DNA from: an uncultured Muribaculaceae bacterium
GTDB taxonomy: Bacteria > Bacteroidota > Bacteroidia > Bacteroidales > Muribaculaceae
Reading direction: 5' to 3'
NCBI GenBank assembly: GCA_944321685.1
Contig: CALUMH010000013.1
Span: forward strand, 1-64,000
DNA length: 64,000 nt
Each line of letters opens with the position of its first letter. Positions within the stretch are counted from its first letter, which is position 1. A model generated the notes under the pieces. That model was not told the DNA's origin. It searched no databases and worked only from the letters and a program-made list of their open reading frames with translations. Positions 7,897-17,870 of the stretch are shown in pieces. Made by a program: the position numbers and the translations under genes.

Positions 7897-9051
7897 TTTC
7901 AATCTGTTAAACAGTTCTTCCCAACGGTCGGCAATATTGCTGATGTCGTATCGTTTCACATATTCAATGGCATTTTGTGCCATACGGGTTCGTAAGTTGG
8001 CATTGTTCATCAACTGGCGTAGTTTTTTCACATATTGCTTTATGGAGAATGGTTTTACGAGCATTCCAGTTGTGCCGTCATGTACAATATCCTTGGCGGC
8101 ACCATAAGAATTAAACAGTATTGGTACGGTTCCGAATGTCATGGCTTCGGTTAATACCATACCCCAACCTTCATAGTCACTTGTGAGGCATAAGATGCTT
8201 GCATCGCGGTAATACGGTTCGGAATTTTGCCGCCCGGCAAATGTTACCCGTTCGAGTTTGGATGCCATCTGTTGCAGCTCGTTTAGCTGTGGCCCTTCAC
8301 CCAATATCACCAGTTCCCAGTCTTTGAAATCGTTGTATATATATCTCCAAATCGTGATTAACCTGTCAACGCGTTTTTGATGAGGATCTAAGCGACCCAC
8401 GTATAGCAATTGTTTCTTTTTTATGGAGATGTCGATGTTATTTTGTATGGCAAAAGTGTTGGGATTGGCAATGGCAATAACATTACTTGTACTTCCGGTG
8501 TACACTTTTTTTAATTCAGGAAGATAAGACATTGAAAGCATACAAAATGCATTGAGACAGGGAATTGTGCGAGAATAAATGCCTTTTAAGACTTGTCGCT
8601 TGTCGTAAGTCCATTTCAATTCTCGCAATAAAGGGATTAGTTTGGTATTGCGAGCTAAGGTTGTGCGGATACAATTATTGAGATTGTAGAGCGGGTTACT
8701 GTGCAACACCGATATGATCTTGGTTTTCGTTGGAATTGTTGCGGAGGTTATGATTTTTTCATAAAAAAGCAAGTCCTGATTTATTACTATGTCGATGTCA
8801 CATTCTACCAACAGCCGATTGTAAAAATCTATATTCCTTTGTGTTTCTGCATCATTGCCGGTTCTATTGTCGGGGAAAAAATATACCGGGGCTGGATAAG
8901 TATAGTCGTTGCCTCCGCTATCGGGATCATTGTTCAAGTATGTAATGCTGTGTCCGCGACGCTTAAATTCCCGGCACAATAAGTCGGTGACACGTTCGAT
9001 GCCTCCCATCGTAGGGTTAAACATCTTTGAATACATAAACAGTATATTCAT
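7726..9051 (-). CDS. GT4-family glycosyltransferase with antisense-overlapping C-terminal tail
   Basis: A cytoplasmic GT-B fold glycosyltransferase of 441 residues from the start at 9051 (MNILFMYS). An ATG three codons earlier is also possible. Motifs are NPTMGGIERV near the N-terminus for acceptor-side binding, YVGRLDPHQKRVDRLI opening the donor-binding half, and SDYEGWGMVLTEAMTFG, the E-x7-E signature for the nucleotide-sugar. The normal domain ends around EELFNRLKSS. A tail of roughly 55 residues beyond it is rich in His, Lys and Cys and is encoded by the antisense of the flippase 3' end, so it looks like read-through after loss of an older stop codon. It probably works with the flippase in surface polysaccharide synthesis. 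The sugar specificity is unknown. Confidence 0.85.
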   Translation of the reverse strand: MNILFMYSKMFNPTMGGIERVTDLLCREFKRRGHSITYLNNDPDSGGNDYTYPAPVYFFPDNRTGNDAETQRNIDFYNRLLVECDIDIVINQDLLFYEKIITSATIPTKTKIISVLHSNPLYNLNNCIRTTLARNTKLIPLLRELKWTYDKRQVLKGIYSRTIPCLNAFCMLSMSYLPELKKVYTGSTSNVIAIANPNTFAIQNNIDISIKKKQLLYVGRLDPHQKRVDRLITIWRYIYNDFKDWELVILGEGPQLNELQQMASKLERVTFAGRQNSEPYYRDASILCLTSDYEGWGMVLTEAMTFGTVPILFNSYGAAKDIVHDGTTGMLVKPFSIKQYVKKLRQLMNNANLRTRMAQNAIEYVKRYDISNIADRWEELFNRLKSSVSEYPYREATDKCTHGRAQGIHEHECDHTVKPDNNNGIPYPIGKRCHGVKHIGR

Positions 9052-9071
9052 ATATGGCATTGCTTTTATGG

Positions 9072-9079
9072 CAAAATTA
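9072..9079 (-). promoter_or_regulatory. -7 element for the glycosyltransferase gene
   Basis: TAATTTTG on the minus strand fits TAnnTTTG and lies 20 bp before the start at 9051. This position favours that start over the one at 9060. A TTGC stretch lies about 22 bp further upstream as a weak -33. Confidence 0.4.
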
Positions 9080-9144
9080 GTAAAAAAGGTGCATAAATGT
9101 GCAATAATTATAATTGATCGTTGCTTCTAAATTGGTTTTATGAT

Positions 9145-9152
9145 TAATTTTG
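9145..9152 (+). promoter_or_regulatory. -7 element for metH
   Basis: TAATTTTG fits the TAnnTTTG consensus, with GTTG starting at 9120 as a possible -33 about 21 bp upstream. The leader to the ATG at 9172 is short, so there is no room for a cobalamin riboswitch downstream of this promoter. Confidence 0.45.
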
Positions 9153-9171
9153 TTTTTTAAATTGCTGTTTT

Positions 9172-12100
9172 ATGGTTAAGGATATTATATACAACAGGGG
9201 CGGCGACTTGTTACCTGCGATGAGGGAACGCATAGTGGTGCTCGATGGTGCCATGGGTACTATGATTCAACGGCAAGGGCTGACCGAGGCGGATTTTCGT
9301 GGCGACCGTTTTGCAGGGTGGCATTGCCCCGTGAAAGGGTGTAACGATTTGCTGGTGCTGACATGTCCCGAAGTCATAAAAAATATTCATGCGGCATATA
9401 TTGATGCAGGTGCCGATATAATTGAAACCGATACATTTAATGCCAATGCCATATCGCTTGCCGATTATGGGCTTGAGGAATATGTTGCAGAAATAAATCG
9501 CACTGCGGCGCGATTGGCGCGTGAGGTTGCCGATGGCTGCAGTAATGGCCGTCGTCGGTGGGTTGCGGGCAGTGTCGGCCCCACTAATCGCAGCCTGTCG
9601 ATTTCTCCATCGGTCGAGGATCCTGCCGCACGGAACGTATCGTGGGATGAACTTGTGGGCACTTATGTTTGTCAGATGACAGGGCTTATCGAAGGGGGCG
9701 TTGACTTGTTGTTGATAGAAACGGTTTTCGATACACTGAATGCCAAGGCGGCATTGCGGGCAGCCGTGGAAGCCATGGCAGTGACCGGAACCACGTTGCC
9801 TGTGGTGGTGTCGGCGACGCTTACCGAGAGCGGCCGAACCTTAAGCGGGCAGACGCTTGAGGCTTTTCTTGCATCGGTTTCTCATGCCCATCCTGCCTGC
9901 GTGTGCTTGAATTGCGGCTTCGGTGCCGAGGGGATGACCGAGTGGATTGCACGCTTGTCGGAGATTGCACCGGTGGCTGTGGGTGCTTATCCCAATGCCG
10001 GCTTGCCCAATGAAATGGGAGAATACGACGAAACACCCGAAGCAATGGCACGTCACATACGTGAGTTTATCGACCGTCGGTTGGTGAACATGATAGGTGG
10101 TTGCTGCGGTTCTACACCCGAACATATCCATGCCATTTCTGCTGTTGCTGCAATGGGGCAGCCGAGGCAAATTCCATTTATTGCACCTTGCCTGCGGCTG
10201 TCGGGGCTTGAGCCGGTGGAAGTGGTTGCCGAGCGTAATTTCATTAACATAGGTGAAAGGTGCAACGTGGCAGGCAGTCGAAAGTTCTTGCGGCTTATCA
10301 ACGATGGAAATTATGACGAGGCCCTTTCCATAGCCCGCCAACAAGTGGAAAACGGGGCGCAAATCATTGACATTAATATGGACGATGCAATGCTCGATGC
10401 CCCAAGAGAAATGACTCACTTCTTGCGACTTGTGGCTGCCGACCCCGATGTGGCACGTGTGCCGGTGATGATTGACTCGTCGAAATGGGAGGTGATTGAA
10501 GCCGGACTTAAAGAATTACAAGGTAAAGGGATTGTAAACTCAATAAGCCTGAAAGATGGTGAAGAGAAATTCATAAGCAAGGCCCGATATATTAGAGACA
10601 TGGGTGCAGCCATGGTGGTAATGGCTTTTGACGAACAGGGGCAAGCCACTACGTTTGACCGCCGTGTGGAGATTTGCAGCCGTGCATATCGATTGCTCAC
10701 CACAGTAGCCGGCATTGATCCCGACGATATTATTTTCGACCCCAATGTGCTTGCCGTGGCCACCGGTATCGAGGAGCATAATGGTTATGCTGCCGATTTC
10801 CTGCGCACAGTGGAATGGATAAAAGCCAATTTGCCTGGGGCTAAGGTGAGTGGCGGCGTGAGCAACTTGTCGTTCTCGTTCCGAGGAAATAATTATGTGC
10901 GCGAGGCCATGCACTCGGTGTTCCTGTATCATGCCATAGCCCGTGGACTTGACATGGCAATAGTGAATGCCGCGGCTATGATACCATATGAGGATATCCC
11001 ACATGATTTGCGTAATGCTATCGAGAATGTGATTTTTAATCGTTCAGCCGATGCTACCGACCGCCTTATTTCGCTTGCCGCCGATTTAAAGAATCGGCAT
11101 GACGGTATGGTAAAAGACACGGCAACAGATGAAAAAGAATTGACTGCCACCGAAAGGCTTCAACGAATGATTGTGCGAGGAACAACCGACGGCATGGATG
11201 ATGCAGCCCGTGCGGCAATGGAAGAAGTAGGTACGGCTCTTGGTGTTATCGATGGTCCGTTGATGCAGGGCATGGATGTGGTGGGAAATCTTTTCGGGCA
11301 AGGGAAAATGTTCCTGCCACAAGTTGTGAAGAGTGCACGCGCCATGAAGCAGGCAGTGGCATGGCTCAACCCGTATATCGAGGCTGAACGTTCGTCAGGA
11401 GGTAAAGCCGGTTGCATGGTAATTGCCACCGTAAAAGGCGATGTGCACGACATAGGCAAAAACATTGTGTCGATAGTAATGCGGTGCAACGGTTTTGAAG
11501 TCATAGACCTGGGGGTTATGGTCGAAAAAGATGACATTGTGAAAACCGCCATAAAAAACAATGCCGATATTGTGGCATTGAGCGGGCTTATCACACCGTC
11601 GCTCGATGAAATGTGCCGCGTGGCCGAATTGATGAACCGTACCGGGCTGAAAATTCCTCTTATGGTGGGAGGGGCAACCACTTCGGAATTGCATACGGCT
11701 GTGAAAATTGCTCCCGAATATCCTGCCGGTGTGGTGGTGCATACCCGTGATGCTGCTGCAATGCCTGTGGTAGCCGGACGGTTGTTGTCGGGGAACCGTG
11801 ATGAGTATATAAGTGAACTGAAGGTGAAACAGGAAGATTTGCGCCGAAATTATGCTGCCGGAAAGGATTTGATGCCGCTTGCCGAGGCTCGCCGCCGCAG
11901 GTTACGACTTGATTTTGCTCCTGTGCGTCCTGTCGCTTTGGGTATAACCGACTTGAATATCACCGTAGGAATGGCTGCCGAATATATTAATTGGAAACCT
12001 TTCTTCAAGGCTTGGCAATTAATGGGAGACAGTGCTGCCGATGAGGCAGAAAGACTTAAACAAGAGGCTCTTGAAGTTGTTGAAAGATTGAAGCGTGAGG

Positions 12101-12726
12101 CTGACGACAGTATCAGGGCTCGCATAGGGTTGTGGCAGGCATTCTCGAATGATGACAACATTGTTATAGCCGAGAAGACAATCATACCGGTATTGCGCCA
12201 GCAACATACTGATGGTGGCGGTGACTGTACTTTGTCGCTTGCCGACTTTGTTGCTCCCGAGAATGATTACATAGGTACTTTTGCCGTAACTTCGGGCAAT
12301 ACCATTGAGCAAATTATCGAGCGGTATCGCGATGATGGCGACGATTATCATGCATTGCTGTTGCGCACGGTTGCCGACCGTCTTGCCGAGGCTGCAACTG
12401 AACTTATGCACCGCTTCGTGGCCGGGCAATATTGGGGATACGGCAGCAGAGGAACGGGCATCGGCATACGTCCTGCAATAGGTTACCCGTCGTTGCCCGA
12501 CCAAAGCCTGATATTTGACATTGACAGACTTATGCCACTTTCTCCTGTTGGGATACACCTCACCGAAAATGGCGCGATGTCTCCGGCTTCGGGTACTTGC
12601 GGGTTGATTATCGCGCATCCGCAAAGCCGCTATTTTATGGTAGGGGCGATAGGTGATGACCAACGTAACGACTATGCCGTGCGTCGCGGTATGAATGTTG
12701 AGGATTTGCGCAAATGGCTAAGGTAG
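9172..12726 (+). CDS. metH: Cobalamin-dependent methionine synthase
   Basis: A 1184-residue full-length MetH that transfers the methyl group of 5-methyltetrahydrofolate to homocysteine through methylcobalamin. The domain order is complete. The homocysteine-binding barrel (about 15-325) has the zinc cysteines in LNCGFG near residue 247 and in GGCCGS near residues 310-311. A pterin-binding barrel follows (about 345-610, with [11 protein letters not shown]). Next are the helical cap and B12-binding domain (about 660-890) with the cobalt-ligand motif DVHDIGKN near residue 758. The AdoMet activation domain (about 920-1184) has [11 protein letters not shown] near residue 1100. E. coli MetH has 1227 residues, so the length is normal. 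The activation domain means the enzyme can be reductively remethylated. The phosphatase gene follows 24 bp later and may be cotranscribed. Confidence 0.97.
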   Translation: MVKDIIYNRGGDLLPAMRERIVVLDGAMGTMIQRQGLTEADFRGDRFAGWHCPVKGCNDLLVLTCPEVIKNIHAAYIDAGADIIETDTFNANAISLADYGLEEYVAEINRTAARLAREVADGCSNGRRRWVAGSVGPTNRSLSISPSVEDPAARNVSWDELVGTYVCQMTGLIEGGVDLLLIETVFDTLNAKAALRAAVEAMAVTGTTLPVVVSATLTESGRTLSGQTLEAFLASVSHAHPACVCLNCGFGAEGMTEWIARLSEIAPVAVGAYPNAGLPNEMGEYDETPEAMARHIREFIDRRLVNMIGGCCGSTPEHIHAISAVAAMGQPRQIPFIAPCLRLSGLEPVEVVAERNFINIGERCNVAGSRKFLRLINDGNYDEALSIARQQVENGAQIIDINMDDAMLDAPREMTHFLRLVAADPDVARVPVMIDSSKWEVIEAGLKELQGKGIVNSISLKDGEEKFISKARYIRDMGAAMVVMAFDEQGQATTFDRRVEICSRAYRLLTTVAGIDPDDIIFDPNVLAVATGIEEHNGYAADFLRTVEWIKANLPGAKVSGGVSNLSFSFRGNNYVREAMHSVFLYHAIARGLDMAIVNAAAMIPYEDIPHDLRNAIENVIFNRSADATDRLISLAADLKNRHDGMVKDTATDEKELTATERLQRMIVRGTTDGMDDAARAAMEEVGTALGVIDGPLMQGMDVVGNLFGQGKMFLPQVVKSARAMKQAVAWLNPYIEAERSSGGKAGCMVIATVKGDVHDIGKNIVSIVMRCNGFEVIDLGVMVEKDDIVKTAIKNNADIVALSGLITPSLDEMCRVAELMNRTGLKIPLMVGGATTSELHTAVKIAPEYPAGVVVHTRDAAAMPVVAGRLLSGNRDEYISELKVKQEDLRRNYAAGKDLMPLAEARRRRLRLDFAPVRPVALGITDLNITVGMAAEYINWKPFFKAWQLMGDSAADEAERLKQEALEVVERLKREADDSIRARIGLWQAFSNDDNIVIAEKTIIPVLRQQHTDGGGDCTLSLADFVAPENDYIGTFAVTSGNTIEQIIERYRDDGDDYHALLLRTVADRLAEAATELMHRFVAGQYWGYGSRGTGIGIRPAIGYPSLPDQSLIFDIDRLMPLSPVGIHLTENGAMSPASGTCGLIIAHPQSRYFMVGAIGDDQRNDYAVRRGMNVEDLRKWLR

Positions 12727-12750
12727 GATTACATAATAAATTATAAAGCT

Positions 12751-13914
12751 ATGATTAGAAGATTTAATTTACTTTGTTTATTGTCGTTGGCATTTGCCTT
12801 GCAAGTAACCGCCGACATAAAAATTTTGCACGGGCCTTATTTGCAAAATGTTGATCGGGATGAAGCCACCATTGTGTGGGTGACCGATGTGCCTTCGGTT
12901 GGGTGGGTTGAAATTGCGCCCGATGATGATAGCCATTTTTATGCCGAGGAACGGGAAAAAATACATGATACGAAAATCGGGATTAAAAATATATCGCGCT
13001 TGCATGCTGTGACGGTTTCAGGCTTGCAGCCGGGTACAAGATACCGTTACCGGGTGTGTGCGCAAGAGGTTGTTTCACATGAAGGGATAAAGGTGAATTA
13101 TGGCGAAATTGTCTCGACTGATGTATATAGCAAGGCTCCGCTTTCGTTTAAGACAAATGATTATGACAAGCCGACGGTTTCTTTTGCCATGGTAAATGAT
13201 ATTCACGGTCGCAACGATGTGCTTGAAAGCATGGTTGGAATGTGTGACTTGGAAAATACCGATTTGTTCCTCTTCAATGGCGACATGGTTTCGATTTCCG
13301 ATAGCGAGGAGCAAATGTTTGGCGGTTTCATGGACAAGGCCGTGGAACTGTTTGCCGATTCGGTGCCGATGTATTATTGTCGTGGTAATCATGAGACTCG
13401 TGGCGCAATGGCTCCGAGATTCAAGGAATATTTCAATCAGGGCGTTGATGAACTGTATTATATGTTCCGTCAAGGTCCCGTGTGTTTTGTCGTTCTTGAT
13501 TGCGGTGAAGACAAGCCCGACAGCGATGTGGAATATTATGGAATTACGGCATATGATGATTACCGTTCGCAACAGGCCGAGTGGCTCAAGGTTGCGTTAC
13601 AGAGCGATTTGTATAAAAATGCCCCCTTCAAGGTGGTTGTGTGCCATATGCCACCATTTGGCGGGTGGCATGGCGAGCGCGATATTGCCCGGAAGTTCAT
13701 CCCGTTGCTCAACGCTGCGTCTCCCGATATTTACTTGTGTGCGCACTTGCATCTTTATGAGAGGAATGAGGCCGGTAAGGATGGTGTAGGTTTCCCGTTG
13801 ATAGTCAATTCCAACAATACACTTTTAAAAGCCGAAGCCAACAGCAACGAAATGACAATTTGCATATATGATCTTGAAGGAAAGGAAATAGACCGCATGG
13901 TAATCAAGAAATAA
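12751..13914 (+). CDS. Secreted metallophosphatase (purple acid phosphatase-like)
   Basis: A 387-residue exported protein with a signal peptide of about 21 residues, an N-terminal Fn3-like domain (GPYLQNVDRDEATIVWVTD, about 27-120) as in purple acid phosphatases, and a calcineurin-like phosphoesterase domain (about 145-370). The metal-binding motifs are in order: NDIHGRND near 150, NGDMVS near 176, RGNHETRG near 211, VCHMPP near 298 and CAHLHLYE near 331. The last motif is normally GHxH; here Ala replaces Gly but both His are kept, so the metal site should be intact. It probably removes phosphate from esters in the periplasm or outside the cell. It sits close behind metH but has no obvious functional link to it. 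Confidence 0.88.
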   Translation: MIRRFNLLCLLSLAFALQVTADIKILHGPYLQNVDRDEATIVWVTDVPSVGWVEIAPDDDSHFYAEEREKIHDTKIGIKNISRLHAVTVSGLQPGTRYRYRVCAQEVVSHEGIKVNYGEIVSTDVYSKAPLSFKTNDYDKPTVSFAMVNDIHGRNDVLESMVGMCDLENTDLFLFNGDMVSISDSEEQMFGGFMDKAVELFADSVPMYYCRGNHETRGAMAPRFKEYFNQGVDELYYMFRQGPVCFVVLDCGEDKPDSDVEYYGITAYDDYRSQQAEWLKVALQSDLYKNAPFKVVVCHMPPFGGWHGERDIARKFIPLLNAASPDIYLCAHLHLYERNEAGKDGVGFPLIVNSNNTLLKAEANSNEMTICIYDLEGKEIDRMVIKK

Positions 13915-13920
13915 TGAAGA

Positions 13921-13980
13921 TGTGTCAAAATGCAGATTGGACGGCTTTGCCGCCCCCTTTTGAATTTGCATTTCGACACA
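13921..13980. repeat. Palindromic intergenic repeat with TGTGTCAAAA ends
   Basis: TGTGTCAAAATGCA at 13921-13934 pairs with TGCATTTCGACACA at 13967-13980, 13 of 14 positions. Inside is a smaller GC-rich hairpin around GGCTTTGCC. The same outer ends, GTGTCAAAAT inverted, border the larger element at 50672-50823, which suggests a family of small mobile or regulatory palindromes. Confidence 0.6.
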
Positions 13981-13991
13981 CCTTACGTAAT

Positions 13992-14035
13992 AAAAAACAC
14001 CCCGGGAGATATGTCATTTCCCGGGGTGCTTTTTT
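13992..14035. terminator. Bidirectional rho-independent terminator
   Basis: A perfect 10-bp stem, CACCCCGGGA at 13998-14007 with TCCCGGGGTG at 14019-14028, has an 11-nt loop. It is preceded by six As and followed by CTTTTTT, so it can terminate the phosphatase transcript from the left and the calycin-like gene from the right. Confidence 0.9.
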
Positions 14036-14050
14036 GATTATGTGTGTTAA

Positions 14051-14731
14051 TTACTTAACGATAACTTTGGTGGCGTTGTTTGCGATTTTTACGATATACA
14101 CGCCTTGAGGCATTGCGATTTGGCTGTCGCTGCCGATGATTTGGCTCTTTACGAGTTGCCCGGCGATGCTGTAAACATCGATGCGGCCTTCGTAGCCGGT
14201 TACATTGATTGCACCACGTGTGCCATATACAGCGGCTGCATTGTCGGCAGCAATGTTTTCAACCCCTACAGTGGCCGAACCTTCGGGTGCAACGAAAGTG
14301 ACAGGAATAAGTATTTCTGCGTCCATAGGTTCTCCGTTCTGTTTATTCCATTTAACATTGATGGAAAAGTCGGCAGCACCGGCGGCTGTGGTATATCCGT
14401 TGATTGTAACGTCTGCGCCAATGGCACCTTCAGCAAGTTCCAAGCCTTCTTTTGAACCGTTGTATTTTATTGAATCGGCTTTTTCGGTTGTTGATACATT
14501 TTCAACTACAATATCACCTACCGGCGTTCCTTGGAAACTAAAATTTGGCAAAGAGAATGTGCAAGTGCTGTTACTTGTAGTGATAATGCTGACTGTAGCT
14601 TCCGATTCTATGGGCATTCCCATAAACGAAATGGTTAATTTGCCGTTGTAAGAGGTGGTTGTAGCCTTAGCCGAAGATGCGCAAGTGGCAATCATGGCCA
14701 CTGCAAATAAAAATGCGTAAATTTTTTTCAT
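14051..14731 (-). CDS. Secreted calycin-like domain protein with Por-type C-terminal tail
   Basis: A 226-residue exported protein from the start at 14731 (MKKIYAFLFAVAMIATCAS...). A TTG codon two residues upstream is a less likely start. A signal peptide of about 22-24 residues is followed by a beta-rich domain of about 130 residues beginning YNGKLTISFMG, which resembles the calycin-like lipid-binding families common in Bacteroidales. The C-terminus (about 170-226) contains GRIDVYSIAGQLVKS, QGVYIVKI and a terminal KVIVK, the pattern of the type A sorting domain used by the type IX secretion system. It is therefore probably exported through the outer membrane and displayed or released. The ligand is unknown. 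It is single-gene, behind its own TACCTTTG element. Confidence 0.75.
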   Translation of the reverse strand: MKKIYAFLFAVAMIATCASSAKATTTSYNGKLTISFMGMPIESEATVSIITTSNSTCTFSLPNFSFQGTPVGDIVVENVSTTEKADSIKYNGSKEGLELAEGAIGADVTINGYTTAAGAADFSINVKWNKQNGEPMDAEILIPVTFVAPEGSATVGVENIAADNAAAVYGTRGAINVTGYEGRIDVYSIAGQLVKSQIIGSDSQIAMPQGVYIVKIANNATKVIVK

Positions 14732-14753
14732 AAGCAATAAAATTTAGATTTTG

Positions 14754-14761
14754 CAAAGGTA
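14754..14761 (-). promoter_or_regulatory. -7 element for the calycin-like gene
   Basis: TACCTTTG on the minus strand matches TAnnTTTG and lies 22 bp upstream of the start codon. No clear -33 TTTG is visible. Confidence 0.5.
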
Positions 14762-15000
14762 CAACCAAGTTATGACTATAAATGTTAATATAATATAAAA
14801 GCCGATTGTCCATATGTGTTTATTGTTGTTCCAAATGGACAAGGCGTGTTATGTTAAAAAATGTCCTACAAAAGTATTGTATAATATTTCAATGTGAAGT
14901 TGCACACCGAGTGGATTGTCAATTCTTGCCATATTCGATTTGTTTATTGTAAATATGATTATTATGTTTATAATAAAACGTTATGTGCTTTTTAAGCACT
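14762..15000. other. AT-rich divergent intergenic region
   Basis: Between the divergent promoters of the calycin-like gene and of the cvpA-suf operon I see only AT-rich sequence with no supportable gene, RNA or repeat. Confidence 0.4.
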
Positions 15001-15030
15001 ATTGGAAGTCGGGGAAAAGTTGTATCTTTG
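15001..15030 (+). promoter_or_regulatory. Promoter of the cvpA-suf operon
   Basis: ATTG at 15001-15004 and TATCTTTG at 15023-15030 are 18 bp apart, close to the order's consensus. The first gene starts 33 bp downstream. No Fur- or IscR-like operator is obvious by eye. Confidence 0.6.
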
Positions 15031-15062
15031 CAAGATGCAATGTACAAGTATAGACAGACACA

Positions 15063-15596
15063 ATGGGATTGATAGACATTATAATACTCATAATAGTGGT
15101 TGCGGGTCTCGTGCTTGGTTATGCCAAGGGATTTGTGAGGCAGTTGACTACCATATGCGGCATAGTGCTGGGCATTATTGCGTGCCACTTGTGGGGCAGC
15201 TGGGTAACACGGGTGCTTGTGGAAATAGTGCCCGAATCGGCCGGTTGGCCTTCGCCGGAATATACCACTGCCATTATTGCCAATATCATATTGTTCCTGA
15301 TTATATTTTTGGGAATAAAATTGGTGGGTGCGATGTTCAAGTCGGTGTTGACCAAATTGCACCTCGGGGTCATCGACAGCCTGGCCGGTGCCCTGTTTTG
15401 TGTGTTTAAATACTTGTTGGTGGCAAGCATAGTGCTTAATATCGCATATGTGATTATACCGGGCAATTGGCTCAATACTTCGGGTAGCCTGCCGCAGCGC
15501 ATCACCATGAACCTTGCTCCGGCATTGCTTGGTGTTGACACTCTACCGCAGATGCTCGCAGACTTGAACAGTACTCTCGAAGAAAACAAGAATTAG
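15063..15596 (+). CDS. CvpA family membrane protein
   Basis: A 177-residue inner-membrane protein with four hydrophobic segments: about 4-24 ([20 protein letters not shown]), 30-50, 65-90 and 105-130. The conserved GYxKGFVRQL motif follows the first helix, as in the CvpA/colicin V production family. In E. coli CvpA is needed for colicin V production and supports envelope stress tolerance; its biochemical role is not settled. The stop codon is 2 bp before sufB, so the gene is translated as the leader of the suf operon. I see no known reason for that link in the sequence. Confidence 0.85.
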   Translation: MGLIDIIILIIVVAGLVLGYAKGFVRQLTTICGIVLGIIACHLWGSWVTRVLVEIVPESAGWPSPEYTTAIIANIILFLIIFLGIKLVGAMFKSVLTKLHLGVIDSLAGALFCVFKYLLVASIVLNIAYVIIPGNWLNTSGSLPQRITMNLAPALLGVDTLPQMLADLNSTLEENKN

Positions 15597-15598
15597 AA

Positions 15599-17053
15599 AT
15601 GGATAAAGAACAAGACAGCAAAAACATACTTGACGAAGCCACGGGCGGTGAATACAAATATGGTTTTGTGACCGACATCGACACCCATGTCATTCCCAAA
15701 GGGCTAGACGAGGATGTGGTGAGATATATTTCAAGCATCAAGGGTGAACCCGAATGGCTGCTCGACTTCCGCCTGAAGGCTTATCGCCATTGGCAGAAAA
15801 TGGAAATGCCTCACTGGGCACACCTCGACATTCCGCCAATCGACTTCAACGCAATAAGCTATTATGCAGCCCCGAAGAAGAAAGAGGGGCCGAAAAGCAT
15901 GGACGACGTTGACCCGGAATTGCGCAAGACGTTTGACAAGCTCGGCATATCGCTCGAAGAGCAGATGCGACTGTCGGGCGTTGCCGTCGATGCCGTGATG
16001 GACAGCGTGAGCGTCAAAACCACTTATAAGGAACGGCTTGCCGAACTGGGGGTGATTTTCTGCTCGATAAGCGAGGCCGTGCGTGATTATCCCGACCTTG
16101 TAAAGAAGTACCTTGGTACGGTGGTTCCTTATACCGACAATTTTTATGCGGCGCTCAATTCTGCAGTGTTCTCCGACGGCTCGTTTGTTTATATTCCCAA
16201 GGGTGTTCGTTGTCCTATGGAACTATCGACATATTTCCGCATCAATGCGGCCGACACGGGACAATTCGAGCGCACACTCATCGTGGCCGACGATGACGCA
16301 TATGTTTCCTATCTTGAGGGTTGCACGGCACCGATGCGCGATGAGAACCAGTTGCACGCGGCCATTGTGGAAATAGTGGTTGAGGACCGCGCCATGGTAA
16401 AATACTCTACAGTGCAAAACTGGTATCCCGGCGACAAGGATGGCAAGGGCGGCATTTACAACTTTGTGACAAAACGCGGGTTGTGCCGCGGCGATTTTTC
16501 CAAATTGTCGTGGACGCAGGTCGAAACAGGTTCGGCAATCACATGGAAATACCCAAGTTGCGTACTTGCCGGCGACAATTCGGTGGGTGAATTCTATTCG
16601 GTGGCATTGACCAACAATTTCCAACAGGCCGACACCGGTACCAAGATGATACATCTTGGCAAGAACACGCGCAGTACAATTGTCTCGAAAGGTATTTCGG
16701 CCGGACACAGCCAAAACAGTTATCGCGGACTGGTGCGAGTGGCTCCGAAAGCTGCCAACAGCCGCAATTACACACAATGCGACAGCCTGCTGCTGAGCGA
16801 CACCAGCGGAGCGCACACGTTCCCTTACATCGATGTGCGGAACGATAGTTCGGTGGTTGAGCATGAAGCCACAACGTCGAAAATCAATGAGGAACAGATT
16901 TTCTACTGCAACCAGCGTGGCATATCCACCGAAGATGCCATAGGGCTTATTGTCAATGGTTATGCCAAGGAAGTTCTCACCAAGCTCCCCATGGAATTTG
17001 CCGTCGAGGCACAAAAATTGCTCCAAGTCTCTCTCGAAGGCAGCATCGGATAA
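15599..17053 (+). CDS. sufB: Fe-S cluster assembly scaffold SufB
   Basis: A 484-residue SufB, the scaffold subunit of the SufBCD complex that assembles iron-sulfur clusters in the cytoplasm. The family features are clear: [16 protein letters not shown] in the N-terminal part, [11 protein letters not shown] followed by the [14 protein letters not shown] stretch, then a right-handed beta-helix core, [10 protein letters not shown], and the C-terminal [17 protein letters not shown] motif shared with SufD. The length is typical for the family (about 470-495). It starts 2 bp after cvpA and is followed after 39 bp by sufC. The gene order B-C-D-S is that of Bacteroidota suf operons. Confidence 0.97.
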   Translation: MDKEQDSKNILDEATGGEYKYGFVTDIDTHVIPKGLDEDVVRYISSIKGEPEWLLDFRLKAYRHWQKMEMPHWAHLDIPPIDFNAISYYAAPKKKEGPKSMDDVDPELRKTFDKLGISLEEQMRLSGVAVDAVMDSVSVKTTYKERLAELGVIFCSISEAVRDYPDLVKKYLGTVVPYTDNFYAALNSAVFSDGSFVYIPKGVRCPMELSTYFRINAADTGQFERTLIVADDDAYVSYLEGCTAPMRDENQLHAAIVEIVVEDRAMVKYSTVQNWYPGDKDGKGGIYNFVTKRGLCRGDFSKLSWTQVETGSAITWKYPSCVLAGDNSVGEFYSVALTNNFQQADTGTKMIHLGKNTRSTIVSKGISAGHSQNSYRGLVRVAPKAANSRNYTQCDSLLLSDTSGAHTFPYIDVRNDSSVVEHEATTSKINEEQIFYCNQRGISTEDAIGLIVNGYAKEVLTKLPMEFAVEAQKLLQVSLEGSIG

Positions 17054-17092
17054 TCCACCCTATTTTAATTACGAATAAAAAATTAGCAAAAT

Positions 17093-17866
17093 ATGACTGC
17101 TATGCTTGAAATAAAAGATTTGCATGCCCAAGTGGAGGGCAAAGAGATATTGAAGGGTATCGACCTGACTGTAAAGGCAGGCGAGGTACACGCCATCATG
17201 GGTCCTAACGGTTCGGGGAAAAGTACGTTGGCATCGGTGCTTGCCGGCAACCCGGCATTTACTGTCACCGGCGGTAGTGTCACTTTCAATGGTAAAGACC
17301 TGCTTTCACTTTCTCCCGAGGATCGTTCGCACGAGGGGCTTTTCCTGAGTTTCCAGTACCCAGTGGAAATCCCCGGTGTATCGATGGTGAACTTCATGCG
17401 TGCCGCCGTCAACGAAAAACGTAAATATTTCCACCAAGAACCGCTCAGCGCAAGCGACTTCTTGAAGTTGATGCGCGAAAAGCGTGCAATTGTGGAACTT
17501 GATAACAAACTTGCCTCGCGCTCGGTCAACGAAGGGTTCTCGGGCGGCGAAAAGAAGCGAAACGAGATTTTCCAGATGGCAATGCTTGAACCACGCCTTT
17601 CGATTCTTGACGAGACTGACAGCGGCCTTGACATAGATGCACTGCGCACTGTGGCCGGTGGCGTGAACAAGTTGAAGACCGACAATAATGCCACTATTGT
17701 AATAACACATTACCAGCGGTTGCTCGATTATATAAAGCCCGACCTTGTGCACGTGCTTTACAAGGGTCGCATCGTCAAGACTGGCGGTCCTGAACTGGCA
17801 CTGGTGCTCGAAGAAAAAGGTTACGACTGGATTAAACAGGAATTTGACGGAACGAAAGGCGAATAA
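17093..17866 (+). CDS. sufC: Fe-S cluster assembly ATPase SufC
   Basis: A 257-residue ABC-type ATPase that powers conformational changes in the SufBCD scaffold. The Walker A motif GPNGSGKST lies near residues 38-46, the SufC-specific variant signature FSGGEKKRNE near 147-156, and Walker B with D-loop as LSILDETDSGLDIDA near 168-182. A His-switch ITHYQR follows. The start is read as MTAMLEIKDL; an internal Met three residues on is equally possible. SufD begins 4 bp after the stop, indicating coupled translation. Confidence 0.97.
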   Translation: MTAMLEIKDLHAQVEGKEILKGIDLTVKAGEVHAIMGPNGSGKSTLASVLAGNPAFTVTGGSVTFNGKDLLSLSPEDRSHEGLFLSFQYPVEIPGVSMVNFMRAAVNEKRKYFHQEPLSASDFLKLMREKRAIVELDNKLASRSVNEGFSGGEKKRNEIFQMAMLEPRLSILDETDSGLDIDALRTVAGGVNKLKTDNNATIVITHYQRLLDYIKPDLVHVLYKGRIVKTGGPELALVLEEKGYDWIKQEFDGTKGE

Positions 17867-17870
17867 CACT

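Noticed and set aside
9061..9171. Cobalamin riboswitch before metH
   Set aside because: The 111-bp gap is AT-rich and too short, and no B12-box-like sequence is visible.
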